A DNA stretch of 32,288 nt from JBKHBQ01 sp046542305 (GCA_046542305.1 JBKHBQ010000007.1:1-32288), one strand, 5' to 3'. Positions 9,200 through 16,461 are shown, counted from the stretch's first letter. Numbers and translations are program-made. Notes: a model not told the origin generated them from the letters alone.

Positions 9200-9223
9200 A
9201 CACGTTGAATAACTGTTCTGCAT

Positions 9224-9874
9224 ATGACTGCATCAGCAATCACTGATTCAATTTACAATAACTATCTGAATGCCCTGCTTGCCGGCAACAGGCAAGTATG
9301 CCATTCCATTGTAAAAAAGCTTCTGGACTCCAAACCGGACATTAAAGATCTTTATGTCCATTTGTTTCAGCGCTCGCTTTACGAGGTGGGCGAACTGTGG
9401 GAAAAAAATAAAATTTCCGTTGCCACCGAACACATTGCTACCGCCATCACCGAAGGATTGCTCACCCTGGTTTACCCTACCATATTCGCCGCTGAGCATT
9501 CGGGAAAAAAAGGACTGGTGGCCTGTGTTCCCAATGAGTTTCATCAGATAGGCGCCAAAATGGTGGCCGATACATTTGAACTGAACGGTTGGGACGGTTA
9601 TTTTATAGGTTCCAATACACCGGTGCAGGATCTGATAAAAGCCATCGACGAAACCCAACCGGATGTGATCGCCCTCTCGCTGAGTATTTATTTTAACCTT
9701 CCGGAACTCGTAAAAATGATGCAGGAAATCAGAAAACATTTCAATGATGTGCCCATTTGGGTAGGTGGTCAGGCTTTTCGCTGGGGCGGAAAAGAAACCG
9801 TGGAGAATTTCCCGGGAACGCTCTTTATCGACTCATTGCAAAAACTTGAACATCAACTAAGGACAAACCTATGA
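9224..9874 (+). CDS. Stand-alone cobalamin-binding protein with CarH-type photoreceptor motif
   Basis: 216 residues. Residues 8-85 form the helical B12-binding cap domain and 95-216 the Rossmann-like B12-binding domain. The lower-ligand motif is NEFHQIG (E105-x-H107-x-x-G110), a variant of DxHxxG with Glu in place of Asp; H107 is the expected cobalt ligand. In the cap domain W59 is followed after nine residues by E69-H70, the W-x9-EH signature known from CarH-type adenosylcobalamin photoreceptors, which cover the upper ligand face. Unlike CarH there is no MerR-type DNA-binding domain. Its last codons overlap the start of the histidine kinase (ATGA at 9871-9874), so I infer that it senses light or cobalamin state and acts on that kinase. 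A role as a methyl-transfer corrinoid protein is an alternative, but no methyltransferase is nearby. Confidence 0.85.
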   Translation: MTASAITDSIYNNYLNALLAGNRQVCHSIVKKLLDSKPDIKDLYVHLFQRSLYEVGELWEKNKISVATEHIATAITEGLLTLVYPTIFAAEHSGKKGLVACVPNEFHQIGAKMVADTFELNGWDGYFIGSNTPVQDLIKAIDETQPDVIALSLSIYFNLPELVKMMQEIRKHFNDVPIWVGGQAFRWGGKETVENFPGTLFIDSLQKLEHQLRTNL

Positions 9875-10986
9875 AAGAAGCTGATCATATTTCTGAATTT
9901 GTGCAAACAAAGGCTGCTTTAATCTTCCTGAAAACTGATAAAGACTGGATTATTAAACAGGCCAACAAATATGCTGAAAATCTTTTTGGCAAATCGTTAA
10001 CCGACCGGCCAATTCTGGAATTGGTCGTAGACCTTTCGGAAAGTCTCAATATGGATTTGTTTGTTGATGAGCCGGATAAAAAACACATGCTGAGTGTGAA
10101 TACTGCTTCAGGTTTGCCGCAAACCTATTATTTTACCTTCCGAAACGTGAATGATGGTGTGCTGGTTTTTGGCGAGTCCAATACCATTGAGGTGGAGGAA
10201 TTGCGGAATTCATTTCTTCAATTGAATCAGGATCTGAATAACCTTACGCGTGAACTTCAGAAAAAGAATGTCCAGCTTAAAAAGCTCAACGACCAGAAAA
10301 ACGAATTTATTGGTATGGCGGCCCACGATCTTCGAAACCCCATTGCCGTAATTATGGGATACAGCGAATTTATTCTTGATGAGGCCGAAGGCCGGCTGGA
10401 ACCTGCACATGTTGAATTTATCCGCACAATTCTATCCTCGAGCGAATTTATGCTCAAAATGCTCAATGACCTGCTGGATATTGCCAAAATAGAATCCGGA
10501 AAACTCAACCTGAACAAAACATGGTCAAAGCCGGAAAAGCTCATCAATTCGAATGTCTCCCGAAACCGTGTGATTGCCAGCAAGAAAGGAATAAAAATGG
10601 TGGTGGAAATTTTTGAAAATCTTCCCCAGGTATATATCGATCCTGACAAAATCGAGCAGGTGTTGAACAACCTGATCTCGAATGCCATTAAATTTTCCAA
10701 TTCCGGCACCACCATCACGATAAGTGCATTTAACTCGAAGCATGAAATTACTGTTGCTGTAAAGGATCAGGGGCAGGGCATACCAAAGCAAGATTTGGCA
10801 AAGCTTTTTAAACCGTTTTCAAGGCTTTCGGTAAAGCCTACCGATGGGGAGCACAGTACCGGATTAGGCCTGACCATCACCAAAAAAATTATTCTGGGCC
10901 ATGGAGGCAAAATATGGGTGGAAAGCCTGGAAAATGCCGGGACAACATTTTATTTCACGCTTCCGCTAAACGAAAAAGTACAATGA
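9871..10986 (+). CDS. PAS-domain sensor histidine kinase
   Basis: 371 residues, no membrane helix, so cytoplasmic. A PAS-like domain spans about 15-105, a coiled coil about 106-145, then a HisKA domain with phospho-acceptor H152 in AAHDLRNP, and a HATPase_c domain with N-box NLISNAIKFS (N271), G1 box DQGQGIP (D299) and G2 box STGLGLTITKKI (GLGL 331-334). All residues for autophosphorylation are present. It is coupled by ATGA overlaps to the B12-binding protein upstream and to the helical protein downstream. There is no receiver domain in the protein and no response regulator in the window, so the phosphate acceptor is encoded elsewhere. Confidence 0.92.
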   Translation: MKEADHISEFVQTKAALIFLKTDKDWIIKQANKYAENLFGKSLTDRPILELVVDLSESLNMDLFVDEPDKKHMLSVNTASGLPQTYYFTFRNVNDGVLVFGESNTIEVEELRNSFLQLNQDLNNLTRELQKKNVQLKKLNDQKNEFIGMAAHDLRNPIAVIMGYSEFILDEAEGRLEPAHVEFIRTILSSSEFMLKMLNDLLDIAKIESGKLNLNKTWSKPEKLINSNVSRNRVIASKKGIKMVVEIFENLPQVYIDPDKIEQVLNNLISNAIKFSNSGTTITISAFNSKHEITVAVKDQGQGIPKQDLAKLFKPFSRLSVKPTDGEHSTGLGLTITKKIILGHGGKIWVESLENAGTTFYFTLPLNEKVQ

Positions 10987-11435
10987 CAAAGAACGAACTG
11001 ATAGAAGATGCAGGTAAGTTAAAGCAGCCTTCAGGCGAAGCTATCCGTGAGTTTTCAGACAGGAAGGAGGCAATGATCGGCGATTTGAATGAACGGTTGT
11101 TTGCCACGGCAGGTTTCAACCACATTATCACTCCGGAACTTCACGACATGCTGCGCGATAACCACCAAAACCAGTTCAGGTTCATGGAATCGGTTTTTGG
11201 AGCATATAATGCGGAGGTTTTTGTAAATACGGTTCTTTGGGTGTTTTCGGTTTACCGCAGCCATGGTTTCGACACAAGATACTGGGATCAGCTTCTTCCC
11301 GCCGTGCTAAATGTTTATGAATCACATCTGAGCAGACAGACCTACGCCGAGCTGGCGCCGTTTTACCGCTGGCTGAATGCGAAAAAACACGAATTTATCA
11401 GCATGACTAATAATGCGCCAAAGCCACAGCATTAG
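10983..11435 (+). CDS. Unrecognised small helical protein, third gene of the B12/kinase operon
   Basis: 150 residues from the ATG at 10983, which overlaps the kinase stop codon (ATGA). The frame is open upstream of this, but only inside the kinase gene. I do not recognise the family. The sequence is predicted by eye to be almost all helical: a charged N-terminus (1-35), then amphipathic segments rich in aromatic residues (FMESVFGAYNAEVFVNTVL, FSVYRSHGF, FYRWLNAKKHEF). It has no signal peptide, no membrane helix, no zinc motif and no receiver aspartate pattern. The tight coupling to the sensor pair suggests it takes part in the same signalling, perhaps as an adaptor or sensor module with a globin-like helical bundle; this is inference only. 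Its stop overlaps, tail to tail, the stop of a pseudogene remnant. Confidence 0.75.
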   Translation: MTKNELIEDAGKLKQPSGEAIREFSDRKEAMIGDLNERLFATAGFNHIITPELHDMLRDNHQNQFRFMESVFGAYNAEVFVNTVLWVFSVYRSHGFDTRYWDQLLPAVLNVYESHLSRQTYAELAPFYRWLNAKKHEFISMTNNAPKPQH

Positions 11436-11572
11436 CTTTTCCTAAACAGGTAATGGCTCACCTGCCATTCCTTGCCGCCATTCATGGCAAAGGTTTCTGA
11501 ACAAGCCATAAAAAATATCCGCCAGTATGCCATGAACTTTATGGCTTCATCCAGCCAGGGCTGCAGGTTCAT
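11432..11572 (-). pseudogene. C-terminal remnant of a CFA-synthase-type SAM methyltransferase
   Basis: A 46-codon open frame reads MNLQPWLDEAIKFMAYWRI then FFMACSETFAMNGG then KEWQVSHYLFRKS and a stop. The pattern YWRxFFxAC-E-FA-x-N-x-G-x-EW-x-V-SHYLF is the C-terminal end of cyclopropane-fatty-acyl-phospholipid synthase family methyltransferases as I know them. Those proteins are 300 or more residues long, and the SAM-binding domain is absent: an in-frame stop lies a short way upstream of the ATG and the sequence beyond it belongs to the promoter of the dehydrogenase gene. The simplest reading is the surviving tail of a deleted gene. A genuine 46-residue protein is possible but unlikely. Confidence 0.65.
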
Positions 11573-11609
11573 CTTTACAGCGACAAATATCAAGAAATAT
11601 TAAAAATCA

Positions 11610-11617
11610 TACCTTTG
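11610..11617 (+). promoter_or_regulatory. Candidate -7 box for the SDR gene
   Basis: TACCTTTG matches TAnnTTTG exactly and ends 15 nt before the ATG at 11633. It lies inside a possible upstream extension of the reading frame from a TTG at 11615, which supports the ATG at 11633 as start. Confidence 0.5.
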
Positions 11618-11632
11618 ACCAAAACTTCTACT

Positions 11633-12400
11633 ATGGAAAACAAGTGGACACTGGCAGGAAAAACAGCATTGATCACCGGAGGAACCAAAGGAATCGGTAA
11701 GGCCGTGGCACGCGAACTCTTCGATTTGGGCGCTGCCATCTATGTCGTGGGCAGAAATGCGGAAGCCCTGAAGGAGATGATGGAGGAGTTCGCTTCGCGC
11801 ATGGACCAGGTGGATGGTTCGGTGGCCGATTTGTCGATACCCCGCGACAGGCAGCGGATTGCAGAGGTGGTTGTATCGAAATGGGAAAGGCTGGATATCC
11901 TGGTAAACAATGTCGGGACCAATATCCGGAAAAAAACCGTGGATTACGACCGCGAAGAGATTGATTTCATCATCGAGACCAACCTTAAATCCGCTTTCGA
12001 TCTTTCATCAAAATTATATCCACAGCTTAAAAAATCCGGAAAGGCTTCCATTGTAAACCTCTCTTCGGTGGCGGGTTTAACCAGCTTGAAAACCGGTGCG
12101 GTATACGGCATGACCAAAGCCGCGATGATACAGATGACACGCAACCTGGCCTGCGAATGGGCTCAGGAGAATATCCGGGTAAATGCCGTGGCTCCGTGGT
12201 ATATCGAAACTCCGCTGGCGCACCAGGTGTTAAAAGATCTGGATTATCTGAACTCGGTGCTGGAGCGTACGCCCATGAAACGTATCGGAACGGCGGAAGA
12301 GGTGGCTGCTGCAGTGGCATTCCTTTGCCTGCCTGCCTCATCTTACATCACCGGGCAATGCCTGGCCGTAGATGGCGGCTTTTCGGTGTATGGGTTTTAG
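11633..12400 (+). CDS. Short-chain dehydrogenase/reductase, tropinone-reductase-like
   Basis: 255 residues, the usual length of a classical SDR. The start is the ATG at 11633 (MENKWTLAGKTALITGG). The NAD(P)-binding motif is TGGTKGIG (about residues 14-21), the structural motif is NNVG in place of the usual NNAG, and the catalytic residues are S145, Y158 and K162 (LSSVAG...YGMTK). The ending GQCLAVDGGFSVYGF is typical. The N-terminal wording is close to plant tropinone-reductase-like SDRs and their bacterial relatives; these reduce a carbonyl with NADPH, but bacterial substrates are unknown. The gene stands alone with its own promoter box and is flanked on both sides by minus-strand pseudogene tails. 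Confidence 0.88.
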   Translation: MENKWTLAGKTALITGGTKGIGKAVARELFDLGAAIYVVGRNAEALKEMMEEFASRMDQVDGSVADLSIPRDRQRIAEVVVSKWERLDILVNNVGTNIRKKTVDYDREEIDFIIETNLKSAFDLSSKLYPQLKKSGKASIVNLSSVAGLTSLKTGAVYGMTKAAMIQMTRNLACEWAQENIRVNAVAPWYIETPLAHQVLKDLDYLNSVLERTPMKRIGTAEEVAAAVAFLCLPASSYITGQCLAVDGGFSVYGF

Positions 12401-12516
12401 TTCCTGACTACCTTAATCGTTTTTGTGGATTCTCCCGAAAGCAACCTGATGAAATACACGCCCGGCTCAACCTGATTCCCCGATTGATCCCTGGCTGAGT
12501 GGAAGCAGAACGTTTT
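12397..12516 (-). pseudogene. Remnant of a T9SS C-terminal sorting domain
   Basis: The minus strand reads RDQSGNQVEPGVYF followed by IRLLSGESTKTIKVVRN and a stop at 12397-12399. This is the ending of a FlgD-like/type A T9SS sorting domain (W-x-G-R-D-x-S-G-N-x-V-x-x-G-V-Y-F-x-R-L, then T-K-K-I-K-V-V-R). It is open for only 39 codons before an in-frame TGA at 12517-12519, and no start codon or cargo domain precedes it; an ATG at about 12520 is in a different frame that ends at once. Its stop overlaps the dehydrogenase stop. It is best read as the decayed 3' end of a secreted-protein gene. Confidence 0.62.
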
Positions 12517-12592
12517 TCATAGGAACAGTTTATTTGCAAATAAATAAAAGAGGTTGATAATTCAGCAGTCGATGGGGTGTTACTGAAAATTG

Positions 12593-12640
12593 CAAAAAAG
12601 AAAAAAAATGGCCAGCCTCATTCCGGCCAGCCGTTTTTAT
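12593..12640 (-). terminator. Possible terminator of the M3 peptidase gene
   Basis: On the minus strand a short stem TGGCC/GGCCA (12609-12613 with 12625-12629) precedes a run of T broken by a single C. The 8-mer GGCCAGCC is also directly repeated here. The stem is short, so this is only a candidate. Upstream, 12517-12592 shows no feature I can assign. Confidence 0.4.
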
Positions 12641-12659
12641 TTTTTGATGTTTGTCTGGT

Positions 12660-14771
12660 TTATATCAAACCCTTGCGCTCCAGCATGGCTTTGTTGCCGG
12701 GTTCGCGCCCCCTGAAATTTTTGTACATTTCCATGGGATCGCCTGTTCCGCCTTTTTCCAGGATGTTTTTACGGAAAGAGCTGGCAGTGTTCCTGTCGAA
12801 AAGCGAAGTTTCCTTAAAAGCCTGGAAAGCATCGGCATCGAGTACCTCAGCCCAGATATAGCTGTAATATCCCGAAGAATACCCGCCGGCGAAAATGTGC
12901 GCAAAATACGGCGAACGGTACCGCACCACTATTTCGGGCAGCATACCGATCTTTTCCATGGATTGATTTTCAAAGGCCAGTGCATCCTGCTGCGTGGTAT
13001 CTTTCAGCATGTGCCAGTCCATATCAAGGTAGCAGGCTGCCAGATATTCCATGGTGGTGAAGCCCTGGTTGAATTTGCCGGCTTTTTTGATCCTGGCGAT
13101 CAGTTCGTCGGGAATGGGTTCGCCGGTTTCGTAATGCAGGGCATAGCTTTTCATCATTTCCGGTTCGCCTGCCCAGTTTTCCATGATTTGCGACGGCAGT
13201 TCCACGAAATCCCTCGGAACGGAAGTTCCCGAAAGCGTTACATAATTACAATCGGAAAGCAACCCGTGCAGGGCATGTCCGAACTCATGAAACATAGTTG
13301 ATACTTCGTTGAAGCTCAGCAGCGCCGGTTTGTTGCCCGAGGGCTTCGAAAAATTCATAACGATCGAAATCACCGGCGGGATACTCTCGCCGTTTTCGCG
13401 GTATTGTTTGCGATAGCTGGTCATCCAGGCGCCGCCGCCCTTGCTGGCCCGCGGGTGGAAGTCCATGTAGAGGATGCCCAGGTGCGAACCGTCGTGGTCC
13501 AGCACCTCGTAAGCCATGGCATCGGGATGGTACACCGGAATATCTTCAAGCTTTTTGAAGCTAAGCCCGAATAGTTTTTCTGCCAGATCGAACATGCCGT
13601 ATTTCACGTTTTCCAGTTCGAAATAGGGGCGGAGCTGTTCCTCGTCCAGGTCGTATTTCTGTTGCTTGAGTTTTTCGGCATAGTACCACCAGTCCCAAGG
13701 CTGGAGCTTGAAATTGCCGCCTTCGGCATCGATCATTTCCTGCAATTCGGCTGCTTCGTTTTGTGCCATTTTTAATGCAGGTACCCTGATCTCTTCGAGA
13801 AACTGGTAAACTTTCTCGGGGCTTTTGGCCATATTATCTTCCAGTACATAGTGGGCATGGGTTTCGTAGCCCAGCAGGTTGGCGCGTTGTACACGCAGGG
13901 CAGCCTGTTTTGCCGCAATTTCCTTGTTATCGTACTGGTTGTTGTTATCGCCGCGGTTGATGTATGCCTTCAGCATTTTTTCGCGCAGGTCGCGCTTGTC
14001 GCTGTATTGCAGGAAAGGAATCAGGCTCGGCTTATGTACCGTAAACACCCACTTGCCTTCCTCGCCTGCTTCGCGTGCAGCTTCGGCCGCCGCAGCGATT
14101 ACCGATTGCGGAAGCCCGGAAAGATCTGCTTCATTGTCGATCACCATCTTATAGTTGTTGGTTTCGGCGAGCAGATTTTCGTCGAATTGCAGCGACAGCA
14201 GCGACAGTTCTTCGTTGATCGCCCTGAGTTTGTCCTTTTGTTCGGGATTCAGGTCGGCGCCGTTGCGTGCAAACCTTTTGTAGGTTTTCTCGAGCAGCAT
14301 GGCCTGTTCGGGTGTCAGGTCGAGGTGGTCTTTTTGCTGGTAAACGGCTTTTACACGCTGAAACAGATTTTCGTTGAGCTGGATGTTGTCGCGGTGGGCC
14401 GACAGTTTTGGCGAGGCTTCCTTTGCCAGCTTTTGCAGTTCTTCGCTGGTATTGGCCGATTGCAGGTTGCCGAAAATGCTGGTCACCTCACGCAAACGCA
14501 TGCCACTTGCATCGAGGGCTTCGATGGTGTTGGCAAAATTCGCCTCTTCGGTATTGTTTACGATGGCTGCAATCTCGGCTTCCTGTTGGGCAATCCCCTG
14601 CTCGATGGCAGGAAGGAAATGCCTGTTTTCGATGCGGTCGAAAGGCGGCACATCGTAAGGTGTGTTGTAAGCTGAAAGTAACGGGTTCATATCTTCACTG
14701 GCTTCTTTTTGATTTTTGCAGGATGCAAAAAACATCCCAGCAATCATTACAAATAAAATGAGTCTTTTCAC
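12660..14771 (-). CDS. dcp: M3 family peptidyl-dipeptidase lipoprotein (Dcp-like)
   Basis: 703 residues, close to E. coli Dcp (about 680) plus a lipoprotein signal. The start codon is GTG at 14771; it is followed directly by a signal peptide with lipobox FASC (C18), which a later ATG would cut. The zinc motif is HEFGH (H495, E496, H499) with third ligand E524 in DFVELPSQ, the M3A signature. Dcp removes C-terminal dipeptides from oligopeptides; lipidation places it on the envelope, where it would finish extracellular or periplasmic protein breakdown. It is a single gene with a likely promoter 40 nt upstream, divergent from the DNA glycosylase gene. Confidence 0.93.
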   Translation of the reverse strand: MKRLILFVMIAGMFFASCKNQKEASEDMNPLLSAYNTPYDVPPFDRIENRHFLPAIEQGIAQQEAEIAAIVNNTEEANFANTIEALDASGMRLREVTSIFGNLQSANTSEELQKLAKEASPKLSAHRDNIQLNENLFQRVKAVYQQKDHLDLTPEQAMLLEKTYKRFARNGADLNPEQKDKLRAINEELSLLSLQFDENLLAETNNYKMVIDNEADLSGLPQSVIAAAAEAAREAGEEGKWVFTVHKPSLIPFLQYSDKRDLREKMLKAYINRGDNNNQYDNKEIAAKQAALRVQRANLLGYETHAHYVLEDNMAKSPEKVYQFLEEIRVPALKMAQNEAAELQEMIDAEGGNFKLQPWDWWYYAEKLKQQKYDLDEEQLRPYFELENVKYGMFDLAEKLFGLSFKKLEDIPVYHPDAMAYEVLDHDGSHLGILYMDFHPRASKGGGAWMTSYRKQYRENGESIPPVISIVMNFSKPSGNKPALLSFNEVSTMFHEFGHALHGLLSDCNYVTLSGTSVPRDFVELPSQIMENWAGEPEMMKSYALHYETGEPIPDELIARIKKAGKFNQGFTTMEYLAACYLDMDWHMLKDTTQQDALAFENQSMEKIGMLPEIVVRYRSPYFAHIFAGGYSSGYYSYIWAEVLDADAFQAFKETSLFDRNTASSFRKNILEKGGTGDPMEMYKNFRGREPGNKAMLERKGLI

Positions 14772-14811
14772 AGTTTTCGTGTTTTTGGTTTGTGATTGAA
14801 TTATAGCCGGG

Positions 14812-14819
14812 CAAAAATA
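14812..14819 (-). promoter_or_regulatory. Candidate -7 box for the M3 peptidase gene
   Basis: TATTTTTG on the minus strand fits TAnnTTTG exactly, 40 nt upstream of the GTG start at 14771. Confidence 0.45.
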
Positions 14820-14856
14820 ACAACTTTATTGCCATCCTTGCGCTTGTAAGGAATTA

Positions 14857-14864
14857 TAACTTTG
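14857..14864 (+). promoter_or_regulatory. Candidate -7 box for the DNA glycosylase gene
   Basis: TAACTTTG matches TAnnTTTG exactly and ends 20 nt before the ATG at 14885. TTG triplets at 14838 and 14844 are nearer than the usual -33 spacing. Confidence 0.5.
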
Positions 14865-14884
14865 TATGAAAAATACCTGACAGG

Positions 14885-15583
14885 ATGGCAAAACCGGAAT
14901 CATTTGCAGAAAAGGCCGTAGAATTCTACCGGAACCTTTCCCTGAAGCTCAATGTAAAATCCGTGGAAGTGATGAATCCCTATGAAGACGGGGAGGTAAT
15001 GAAAATAGTGGAGCAGTTTTTTGGGAAATATTTCGACGATCAAAAGAAGCGGACTTTTATCTTCGGCATCAATCCCGGCCGGTTTGGTGCGGGCATCACG
15101 GGCATCGCATTTACCGATCCGGTAAATCTTCAGGAAGTGTGCGGCATCGGAAACATCTGGGAGAAAAAGCATGAACTGTCGTCACGTTTCATCTATAGAA
15201 TGATTGACGAATACGGCGGACCCATGGCCTTTTATGCCAATCATTTTATTACGGCTGTTTCGCCGCTGGGTTTCGTGAAAGAAGGAAAAAACCTTAATTA
15301 TTACGATCAGAGAAACCTGAAGGAGGATGTGCTGCCTTTTATCGTGGATTCGGTAAACAGGCAACTGGAAATCGGCGCCTGGAAGAAAGTGGCAGTGTGT
15401 CTGGGTTCTGGAAAAAACCTGAAGGAAATGAACCACCTTAATGCACGATACGGCTGGTTTGATGAGATTGTGCCCCTTGATCATCCGCGTTTCATCATGC
15501 AGTACCGCCGGAAGGCTATAAATCAGTATGTTAAAAAATATTTAAAGGCTCTTAAAAATTGTGAATCGATGAACGCAGACTAA
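14885..15583 (+). CDS. SMUG2-like uracil-DNA glycosylase (DUF4918)
   Basis: 232 residues. The uracil-DNA glycosylase fold is marked by motif 1 GINPGRFGAG (61-70), equivalent to GMNPGP of SMUG1, and motif 2 DHPRFIMQYRR with H200. Both fit the SMUG2 subfamily described from Pedobacter, a Bacteroidota genus. The enzyme would excise uracil and related deaminated bases from DNA during base-excision repair. The N-terminal region (1-55) is a helical lead specific to this subfamily. It has its own promoter box and no repair genes beside it. Subfamily assignment is from motifs I recall, so substrate range is inferred. Confidence 0.82.
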   Translation: MAKPESFAEKAVEFYRNLSLKLNVKSVEVMNPYEDGEVMKIVEQFFGKYFDDQKKRTFIFGINPGRFGAGITGIAFTDPVNLQEVCGIGNIWEKKHELSSRFIYRMIDEYGGPMAFYANHFITAVSPLGFVKEGKNLNYYDQRNLKEDVLPFIVDSVNRQLEIGAWKKVAVCLGSGKNLKEMNHLNARYGWFDEIVPLDHPRFIMQYRRKAINQYVKKYLKALKNCESMNAD

Positions 15584-15594
15584 TCCGCTCGCGT

Positions 15595-15602
15595 TACCTT
15601 TG
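15595..15602 (+). promoter_or_regulatory. Candidate -7 box for the 37-residue membrane protein
   Basis: TACCTTTG matches TAnnTTTG exactly and ends 16 nt before the ATG at 15619. It begins 11 nt after the glycosylase stop codon. Confidence 0.45.
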
Positions 15603-15618
15603 CCTGAAAGTTAATCCT

Positions 15619-15732
15619 ATGCACGATTACGAAAAGACATTAAGAAAACGTTTGAAACGCGACACTTTTATCGGTCTTGGCATCATTGCGGTAATCATGC
15701 TTCTGTTTTTCGTAGCCACCATTTTCCTCTAA
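15619..15732 (+). CDS. 37-residue single-helix membrane microprotein
   Basis: A short open frame from the ATG at 15619 to TAA at 15730-15732. Residues 1-15 are strongly basic and polar (MHDYEKTLRKRLKRD); residues 16-37 form one uninterrupted hydrophobic helix (TFIGLGIIAVIMLLFFVATIFL) broken here only by reading order, ending the protein. The positive-inside rule predicts a cytoplasmic N-terminus. An exact promoter-type box lies 16 nt upstream and the composition is that of a real membrane protein. I recognise no family. The stop overlaps the stop of the converging Dph6-type gene by 3 nt. Could be a stabilising subunit of a larger membrane complex; no function is claimed. Confidence 0.65.
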   Translation: MHDYEKTLRKRLKRDTFIGLGIIAVIMLLFFVATIFL

Positions 15733-16427
15733 CCGTCAGGCGTTAGTTTCAGGTGCCAAATTCCGAATCCAGGTTTATCTGTACCAGCCCCGGTATATTC
15801 TGTGAAAGCTGCCTCACCTGCTATAAATTTTACAGGAAAATCAAACACGGGTCCGTCATACACAAATGTGTGAAATTCGCCGTTTTCCCCACAAGGATCT
15901 ACATCGGCGGGCAGATGTCCGATGAACGCATTATCGATTGTTTTACCCAAAACCTCCTGATCGAAATACCTGTTGTCGGCCGACGTAATGATGGCTTTGA
16001 ACCCCAGGTTGATAAACTCCCTTATCAGTTCCCGCGTATTCATATTCCACAATGGAAACACAGGTTCGATGCCTATTTCACGTAATAGCTTTTCGCGGTA
16101 GTTTCTTACATCCTGAAGAAAAATATCTCCGTACGCCGACGCCGTGTTGCCCGCATTTTGTTCTTTCATCCAGAAATCCTTCATCATCTCTTCATACACT
16201 GGATTGGAAGCATTGTGTGGCAGATATAGCTTCTCAACAGCGAAACCACAGCTTTCTGCTTGCCGGTGGATGAGAATTTCAGGAATTTCGTGCATGGGTA
16301 CCTGCTGTTTTTCGCCGTTCAGCGTGGTAAGGAATTTTACCGGCCGGTACGTTTCATCACTCAATAATCTGTACAGCGCCATCGCACAATCTTTGCCTCC
16401 GCTCCAATTAAGTATTGTATTTTTCAT
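15729..16427 (-). CDS. Dph6-type ATP pyrophosphatase (diphthine-ammonia ligase family)
   Basis: 232 residues. The PP-loop SGGKD (9-13) follows MKNTILNW, the standard start of the ATP_bind_4/Dph6 family. The family-specific C-terminal motif DPCGENGEFHTFVYDGP is present. Dph6 amidates diphthine on eukaryotic EF2; bacteria lack diphthamide, so the bacterial homologues presumably adenylate and amidate (or thiolate) another substrate that is not established. The gene converges on the 37-residue protein gene with overlapping stops, and diverges from the UDP-glucose dehydrogenase gene. Confidence 0.85.
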   Translation of the reverse strand: MKNTILNWSGGKDCAMALYRLLSDETYRPVKFLTTLNGEKQQVPMHEIPEILIHRQAESCGFAVEKLYLPHNASNPVYEEMMKDFWMKEQNAGNTASAYGDIFLQDVRNYREKLLREIGIEPVFPLWNMNTRELIREFINLGFKAIITSADNRYFDQEVLGKTIDNAFIGHLPADVDPCGENGEFHTFVYDGPVFDFPVKFIAGEAAFTEYTGAGTDKPGFGIWHLKLTPDG

Positions 16428-16461
16428 GAATTAGCATTTACTTTGGGTATTATTTCCAATC

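Noticed and set aside
9100..9223. Possible cobalamin riboswitch before the B12-binding protein gene
   Set aside because: The leader is far too short and lacks the conserved B12-box pattern; only a promoter-like element is visible.
13851..14675. 274-codon open frame on the plus strand opposite the M3 peptidase gene
   Set aside because: It is exactly antisense to a complete, motif-bearing gene, has no recognisable domain, and reflects the codon bias of the gene beneath.
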